38,951 nucleotides of DNA from NCBI GenBank assembly GCA_020434585.1, contig JAGRAN010000045.1:1-38951 (forward strand), given 5' to 3'. The DNA is from Bdellovibrionales bacterium (GTDB lineage: Bacteria; Bdellovibrionota_C; UBA2361; SZUA-149; JAGRAN01). The position numbers were made by a program, and so were the translations under genes. The notes below the pieces were generated by a model. The model was given only the letters and a program-made list of their open reading frames with translations. It was not told where the DNA came from and made no database searches. Shown one piece after another: positions 34,732 to 38,951 of this stretch. The first letter of the stretch is position 1. The number at the start of each line of letters is the position of its first letter.

Positions 34732-35710
34732 CTCTAAGAAGCCTGCGGCGTTCTACAACAAGCTGCGTTGGCCAGTGCACGGCCTCGGCGGCAACTACTT
34801 TTTCGCACACTTCGGGATTCTCATCGATGACTTCCTGCAGGAGCCTGCCGGATGTACCTTCGCGCGCGGTCATACCTGACAAGACTGCCAGAAAAATCTT
34901 TGCTTCGCGACGCTCGGCTGAGGTCGACTGGGGCATGGCAAGCAATTTTGCTAATGCTTGTTCAGCAGTATTGTAGTTGCCAACAGCCGCCAGTGCCAGT
35001 CCATAATCGAGCAGCATCGAGGGTTGGGCCCGCTCGCGGTCCTCTTTTACCTTTCCGCCCAGAACTTGCAGCGAGAGCGGCATAAGCTCGGACGCCATCA
35101 ATGTGCGCGAGTGCTGGCCAATTTGTTGAACAGTCGGATCAAAAAACGCAGCGAAAGAAGAGTAACACGAAGCCTCATCCTCATAGCCCAGCATCCAGTA
35201 CACGCTGGAGAGATCGCGATAAAGCGGGATAATTTCACCCAGGGCCAACTCTCTCGGCTTCTCTCCTGCACGAGTCATTATTCGCTGGTCGTAGTGCTGC
35301 ACTAGAATATCTTCAAGAACTCTACGAGCTTCAACGTATCGCTCCGCTCCGTAGTAAGCCCGAGCCAGATTCTGCTCGATAAGCAGATTCGTGGGTTCCT
35401 GCTCCCGCGCTTTTTCGTAAAACTCAATCGCTTCCCGGTAACGGCCTTGTCCAGCAAGCGCAAAACCTAGGTCGTTTAAAATCGCCGGATACTCACCTGG
35501 GGAGGACTCCATTGCCTGACGCAGGTATAGCTCAGCTAGATCAAGCCTGCCTAATCCAGCGTAGCGCCGGGCTGTTTCGACATTGGTGATGACATCGAGT
35601 TCAGCTTCGTCTAGCAATGCCGGTTTGAGGTCCCGAGGCGGAGAGACGCAGCCCTGCAGCACCCAAGCCAGGGGCAGCAACACAAAGATAATTGACCTAA
35701 GAATTCGCAA
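34664..35710 (-). CDS. TPR-repeat lipoprotein
   Basis: A 348-residue lipoprotein with signal and lipobox (WVLQGC, C21). TPR-like helices are clear at residues about 40-130 (ARRYAGLGRLDLAELYLRQAM, ILNDLGFALAGQGRYREAIEFYEKA), followed by a longer helical repeat region and a basic then acidic C-terminus. This layout recalls TadD and PilF-type outer-membrane assembly proteins. Given the Flp-like pilins nearby, a TadD-like role is tempting but unproven. Its 3' end overlaps the dnaB start by 68 bases, an unusual partner for an envelope protein. Confidence 0.8.
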   Translation of the reverse strand: MRILRSIIFVLLPLAWVLQGCVSPPRDLKPALLDEAELDVITNVETARRYAGLGRLDLAELYLRQAMESSPGEYPAILNDLGFALAGQGRYREAIEFYEKAREQEPTNLLIEQNLARAYYGAERYVEARRVLEDILVQHYDQRIMTRAGEKPRELALGEIIPLYRDLSSVYWMLGYEDEASCYSSFAAFFDPTVQQIGQHSRTLMASELMPLSLQVLGGKVKEDRERAQPSMLLDYGLALAAVGNYNTAEQALAKLLAMPQSTSAERREAKIFLAVLSGMTAREGTSGRLLQEVIDENPEVCEKVVAAEAVHWPTQLVVERRRLLRDECRNEVEHSAEKSSEEQSRNL

Positions 35711-35851
35711 TTTACATACTCATCGCGCAAAGTTAAAAACAAGGTCCCTATTGAAACACATGTAACGTCGATTGGGGAATCCCGACTCTTTTGCAAGTGT
35801 CCAGTTCGGGTTAGGCTATAGTCAGCCTTAAATAACTACCAGGAGGAGCGA

Positions 35852-36367
35852 TTGGCTAGTAATAGTTCGAGCAAATTGGTGCCTATCCTCATAGCAGTCG
35901 GGGCGCTGAGCTACTTCATGTTCAGCTCAAAAGACACCTCCAAACCCGCCCAGCCTTCAGCAGTTGAAGCTAAGAGCAGCACTTCTCGGGGTGCGCTTAC
36001 TTCCCGCGGCGACTCGAGCTCGGGAGTCAATCATCCACCAACTGTCGTAACGGCTGGCCCAGGCAAAATCCCCGACAACATACCTGACGATTTACGCAAA
36101 CAGCTGGAGGCGCCGCCTCCGCCAATTCCGGACGACATTAGGAAGCAGCTCAACAGCCCGCCGCCTCCTCTGCCGCCTGATTTAAAAGCCCAGCTTGAAG
36201 CACCACCTCCACCGCTGCCGGCTGATTTAAAAGCACAGCTTGAGGCACCACCCCCACCGCTGCCGCCTGACATTCAGCGTGCACTGCAAACACCCCCGCG
36301 CATCGTAACGGAAGCGGAAGTGAACGATCCGAATTATATTCCGCCGGAATTTGTGGAAGGCGAGTAG
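35852..36367 (+). CDS. Membrane-anchored protein with 15-residue proline-rich repeat
   Basis: A 171-residue protein with one hydrophobic segment near the N-terminus (LVPILIAVGALSYFMF, about 8-23) and no lipobox, so it is probably anchored in the inner membrane with the rest in the periplasm. The TTG start is supported by AGGAGGAG three bases upstream, one of the best ribosome binding sites in the window. Residues 80-139 are four copies of a unit like DLKAQLEAPPPPLPP, plus a partial fifth. Each unit pairs a short helix with a polyproline stretch, which could make an extended rod across the periplasm, as in TonB. No family is recognised. It converges on the first pilin gene. Confidence 0.75.
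   Translation: MASNSSSKLVPILIAVGALSYFMFSSKDTSKPAQPSAVEAKSSTSRGALTSRGDSSSGVNHPPTVVTAGPGKIPDNIPDDLRKQLEAPPPPIPDDIRKQLNSPPPPLPPDLKAQLEAPPPPLPADLKAQLEAPPPPLPPDIQRALQTPPRIVTEAEVNDPNYIPPEFVEGE
36089..36298 (+). repeat. 45-bp tandem repeat, four copies plus a partial one
   Basis: Units start at 36089, 36134, 36179 and 36224, and a partial unit starts at 36269. Each encodes Asp-(Leu/Ile) followed by a short helix and PPPP. Units 3 and 4 are nearly identical in DNA, while units 1 and 2 have diverged, so the array has probably grown by duplication on its right side. Spacing is exactly in frame. Confidence 0.9.
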
Positions 36368-36374
36368 TACTTAG

Positions 36375-36998
36375 TTAGTACATTACAGGTCCACTGAAGG
36401 CAGGTTCATCGATCGGCAGATTAAGCACAACTTCCGGGTTGAACGGATCGCGCTGAGTTTCGTTGTTTGCGGGCATATCGGGGTTTTGACTATCAGACCC
36501 CTCTTGTCCGGGATCGGTCGGGAATGGATCGACTTCGTCCCCGCAAAGTGGATTACCTCCGCAATTTGTCGGCTCCGAACTTCCGCCGTCGTTTCTACTC
36601 GGTTGACTTCCTGGACCGGGATCTTCGCCGGAGCCTGTAGAACTTCCCGCCGCACCCATGCCAGTCGGACCACCGTTTGCTTCTTCCATTCCTGGAACAC
36701 CACTTCCGGGTGCTTGAGGCACCGGTTCAGGGTTGCTTCCGTCCCAACCTTCGGGGTTTCCTGGAACTCCAGGATTTCCGGGATTTGGCAGCATTGCCAA
36801 CTGAACCGCGCATTGATCAGTATCGCCGATCATGCACTCACCAGCGTTAACAAAAGTGTTGTCGACTGCGACTCGAACGTCATTGCCGATCACAAAAGTC
36901 AGCGCAACGGCCAACGTACTAACCTTGACGGCGTACTCGATCATTGTCGAACCGCGTTCGGAGCAATTGGCGCGCTTTTGAAAAGGCGGGCTGAACAA
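36375..36998 (-). CDS. Flp-like pilin with long Gly/Pro/Ser tail (copy A)
   Basis: A 207-residue protein whose first 50 residues match an Flp-type prepilin: basic leader with RANCSERG, cleavage after G16, glutamate at +5 (E21) followed by tyrosine (MIEYAVKV), then one hydrophobic helix to about residue 38. Flp pilins are normally 50-80 residues, but here about 140 more follow. These are rich in Gly, Pro, Asn and Ser, with cysteines C55 and C63 and a CGGNPLC pair. The TTG start has GGGGG about 11 bases upstream. It is a paralogue of the gene at 37250. No Tad secretion genes are in the window, so pilus assembly is inference. Confidence 0.78.
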   Translation of the reverse strand: MFSPPFQKRANCSERGSTMIEYAVKVSTLAVALTFVIGNDVRVAVDNTFVNAGECMIGDTDQCAVQLAMLPNPGNPGVPGNPEGWDGSNPEPVPQAPGSGVPGMEEANGGPTGMGAAGSSTGSGEDPGPGSQPSRNDGGSSEPTNCGGNPLCGDEVDPFPTDPGQEGSDSQNPDMPANNETQRDPFNPEVVLNLPIDEPAFSGPVMY

Positions 36999-37014
36999 AA
37001 CGAAAAATCCCCCT

Positions 37015-37048
37015 GCAAGCAGGTTCTGCTAAACCGGGCAGCGCTTGC
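37015..37048 (-). promoter_or_regulatory. Hairpin just before the ribosome binding site of pilin copy A
   Basis: GCAAGC (37015-37020) pairs with GCTTGC (37043-37048), with an inner CTGC/GCAG pairing, between the two pilin genes. On the minus strand it ends a few bases before the G-rich ribosome binding site of copy A. The T run lies on the wrong side for a terminator, so a leader or RNA-processing element is more likely. Rest of the 251-base gap (36999-37249) shows nothing else. Confidence 0.35.
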
Positions 37049-37249
37049 TTAAAAAACCTACATTCCAAGTCGGACAAAACCGGCTAAATGCTTAGAAATT
37101 AAGCCATAGATCTTTCGGTGACCTGGTGCCTTCTAGTTATTTTAGCGCGAATCGAAAGCAATAAACCAGAACCCTGGGAAATGCTCTGATGGGCCCTAAC
37201 AGCTTCTCCTACGTGCGTATCCGTACACCTAACAAATGTTGTTAAAGCG

Positions 37250-37939
37250 TCAGAAGTAAACCTCTCCATCAGTCTGACCCGGAACTCCGCCTTCAAGACC
37301 AGACGGCTCAGTTGTGCTGCCGACGTTTGTTGTTCCGTCGGAAGGATCGTGCGGATCTTCGATACTTCCGGTTCCCGGGAGAACTTCGTCGATCCCGTGT
37401 CCGTTGCCGTCGCCAATCGGTTCGCTGCTCCCGCCGTCGGAACGGACCTGAGGATCGTCCATCGGACCGGATTCCGTCCCTCCAGAATCTCCCCAGCTGC
37501 CTGGCGGAGGTGCGGTAACTTCCTCATTATTGCCGCCGGGAGTACGGCTTCCGGGCCCGGGAGGATTGCTGGTGCTTGGCTCGTATCCAGGAGTGCCGCC
37601 GTCGGGATTAGCGGATGGATCGCCGCTTGGCGGATTGCTCGCCGGATCTGAACCGCCTCCAGGCTCCTCGTTCAAACTTGGAACGTTGTTTACTGGATCA
37701 GAGGTTGAACCGGGCCCACGGCGCCGATCGAGCAGCGTTAACTGCTCCACGCACTGATTAGAGTCGTGGGCGCAATAGGCCGCTGTGCGAAAGCTTTGCT
37801 CAACCGCCGGTCTAACGTCGGAATGAATGACTAATGCGAGCGTTAGGGCGATTGAACTGAGCTTAATCGCACTTTCAAGAATGACCCCGCCTTGTTCGTT
37901 CCGGAGACAGTTAGCTTTAAAAAACCAAACTCTTTTCAT
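37250..37939 (-). CDS. Flp-like pilin with long Gly/Pro/Ser tail (copy B)
   Basis: A 229-residue paralogue of copy A. The leader KANCLRNEQG ends at G17, with E22 at +5 (VILESAIKL), then a hydrophobic helix to about residue 39. After it come SDVRPAVEQSF, parallel to NDVRVAVDNTF in copy A, and the cysteine pair C56 and C63 in the same place. The tail is rich in Gly, Pro, Ser and Asp and shares DGGSSEP with copy A. The ATG has AGGTGA eight bases upstream. The gene starts 42 bases after the regulator gene stops, so both may share a transcript. Confidence 0.78.
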   Translation of the reverse strand: MKRVWFFKANCLRNEQGGVILESAIKLSSIALTLALVIHSDVRPAVEQSFRTAAYCAHDSNQCVEQLTLLDRRRGPGSTSDPVNNVPSLNEEPGGGSDPASNPPSGDPSANPDGGTPGYEPSTSNPPGPGSRTPGGNNEEVTAPPPGSWGDSGGTESGPMDDPQVRSDGGSSEPIGDGNGHGIDEVLPGTGSIEDPHDPSDGTTNVGSTTEPSGLEGGVPGQTDGEVYF

Positions 37940-37981
37940 TTACTTCACCTATATAATTAACCTTGTGTCGCTATATTCTAT

Positions 37982-38818
37982 TCAACGTTCTCCAACCGCC
38001 TCATCCGTGGTGTTTACTTCCACTGCGTCAGTCCAGCTAAACGCTGCGACTACCACCTTGCCGCCGCCATCGCCGTCCAAATTCGGACTGACGTCTTTAT
38101 CAAAACCAGAGAGATATTCACGCACCCGCCGGTGAAAAATCTGCCCCTGCTCGAGCAGCCAGGCACGAATCGCAGGGATATCGGCTTTTACGATATTGTC
38201 GTACTCAGTGCGAATATTGAGATTCCGCACTTCATGCGTCTCAAAGAGATTCTCCTCATGTGACTCGATCAGTGAAACCGTATTTCGCGCCAGCAGATCC
38301 AAACTTCGCTTGGGATCCTTTTTGAAGGAAATAACTGGACTCTTGAGCAGCGATAGGCCGAATCTTGTACGCTTGACCATACCCAGCCGCTCAAGTTGAA
38401 ACAGCATCGTCGCCGGGTTCATATCCTTGCTAACCATGCGCACCAGCGTATTGAACTCACTGTCTTCCGACTTGTACGTTAGCACTTTGGGGCGGCCGCC
38501 TTTTGTGCGAAAGTCCGGATGCTGCTCCCAGCGGTTGAGTACCCGCTGCATCAGGTCGGGCTCATGGTCGGCGAGCTTGCTGCCCTCACGATAGATCCTG
38601 GTGACGTCGCGGCGGTTAATTCCGGTCATCACGCTGAGGCGACTGAGTGTTACCTCTTCGCCCGAGTCGTTAATTTCTTCTTGGGCGAGCTGAATCAGCA
38701 CCGACTTGATGATTTCATTGAGGCGCTTGTAAGCCACCCCGCTGCGCAGGCAATAGCGAAGCGCCGGCAGCACCATGCGGCCGATCAGCTCCTCTTTCGC
38801 CTTTTGCATTACATCCAT
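37982..38818 (-). CDS. DUF6502-type helix-turn-helix protein
   Basis: A 278-residue cytosolic protein that matches my memory of the DUF6502 family. Residues 15-45 (LPALRYCLRSGVAYKRLNEIIKS) are the family's start. Then comes a helix-turn-helix-like stretch (VTLSRLSVMTGINRRDVTRIY), GGRPKVLTYKSEDSEFNTLVRM, and a winged-helix-like region (PATMLFQLERLGMVKRT). The C-terminal half is less typical, with a Gly/Asp-rich tail. It is probably a DNA-binding regulator. It stands just before the two pilin genes on the same strand, so pilin control is a plausible role. An ATG three codons in could also be the start. Confidence 0.75.
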   Translation of the reverse strand: MDVMQKAKEELIGRMVLPALRYCLRSGVAYKRLNEIIKSVLIQLAQEEINDSGEEVTLSRLSVMTGINRRDVTRIYREGSKLADHEPDLMQRVLNRWEQHPDFRTKGGRPKVLTYKSEDSEFNTLVRMVSKDMNPATMLFQLERLGMVKRTRFGLSLLKSPVISFKKDPKRSLDLLARNTVSLIESHEENLFETHEVRNLNIRTEYDNIVKADIPAIRAWLLEQGQIFHRRVREYLSGFDKDVSPNLDGDGGGKVVVAAFSWTDAVEVNTTDEAVGER

Positions 38819-38834
38819 TCCCGATTAGCCACCG

Positions 38835-38849
38835 TGTGATAATCTCACA
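38835..38849. promoter_or_regulatory. Dyad TGTGA-N5-TCACA before the DUF6502 gene
   Basis: A 15-bp inverted repeat lies between the candidate promoter and the start of the regulator gene. Half sites match the CRP consensus but the spacer is five, not six, so CRP itself is doubtful. A site for autoregulation fits its position. Confidence 0.4.
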
Positions 38850-38862
38850 TGCTTCTCTACTT

Positions 38863-38892
38863 AATATATCGGATATCGAAGCTAAACACCAA
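38863..38892 (-). promoter_or_regulatory. Candidate promoter for the DUF6502-pilin cluster
   Basis: On the minus strand TTGGTG (38887-38892) and TATATT (38863-38868) have an 18-base spacer. The start codon lies 45 bases downstream of the -10 box, leaving room for the dyad at 38835-38849. Confidence 0.4.
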
Positions 38893-38951
38893 ATACTTTA
38901 GCTCTCGCCGAGTTAAGTAGCTTACTTTACCAGGAAAAAGTCTCACCCTGG

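Noticed and set aside
37099..37527. 142-residue minus-strand frame overlapping pilin copy B
   Set aside because: It is a different frame of the Gly/Pro-rich tail; the pilin frame has a prepilin site, a ribosome binding site and a paralogue.

Overview
The window looks like chromosomal DNA of a Gram-negative bacterium with about 50% G+C. Lipoproteins with lipoboxes, a LolA-like carrier, UppP, FtsK and a murein transglycosylase imply an outer membrane and murein. The gene families resemble those of Deltaproteobacteria in the old sense, but no taxonomic marker settles this. I saw no rRNA, tRNA, CRISPR array or transposase.

Layout. (1) 1-4016, minus strand: a very large exported protein that runs off the window edge, with two CGGCH heme sites and a run of 32 serines. 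A small six-cysteine exported protein (4566-4904) is divergent from it. (2) About 5040-8520: a segment clearly richer in G+C (65-67% in samples) with an M20 metallopeptidase and a 480-residue protein I cannot place. It is either transferred DNA or an assembly join. (3) 8709-11225: a doubtful ORF and an ABC exporter. (4) 18700-11242, minus: lipoprotein, uppP, ftsK, a GNAT-like protein, lolA-like, rimO. (5) 25118-19258, minus: acidic SCP2-domain protein, lipA, aminotransferase, TPR protein, aspS. An acidic-tailed protein (18848-19261) converges on aspS. (6) coaE, and a TRAP-permease operon ending in an EEP-family protein. (7) purN with a UPF0173 hydrolase; a lytic transglycosylase with ispF; a lipoprotein resembling an L,D-transpeptidase without its catalytic cysteine; a NYN-domain protein; dnaB behind a TPR lipoprotein. 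(8) 35852-38818: a membrane-anchored protein with a 15-residue proline-rich repeat, two Flp-like pilins with very long Gly/Pro/Ser tails, and a DUF6502-type regulator.

Most of the window is housekeeping: envelope, division, lipoylation, translation and replication. Genes are tightly packed, and convergent pairs often abut or overlap at their stop codons. The least ordinary material is the diheme poly-serine protein, the G+C-rich insert, the pseudo-L,D-transpeptidase and the pilin pair at the right end.
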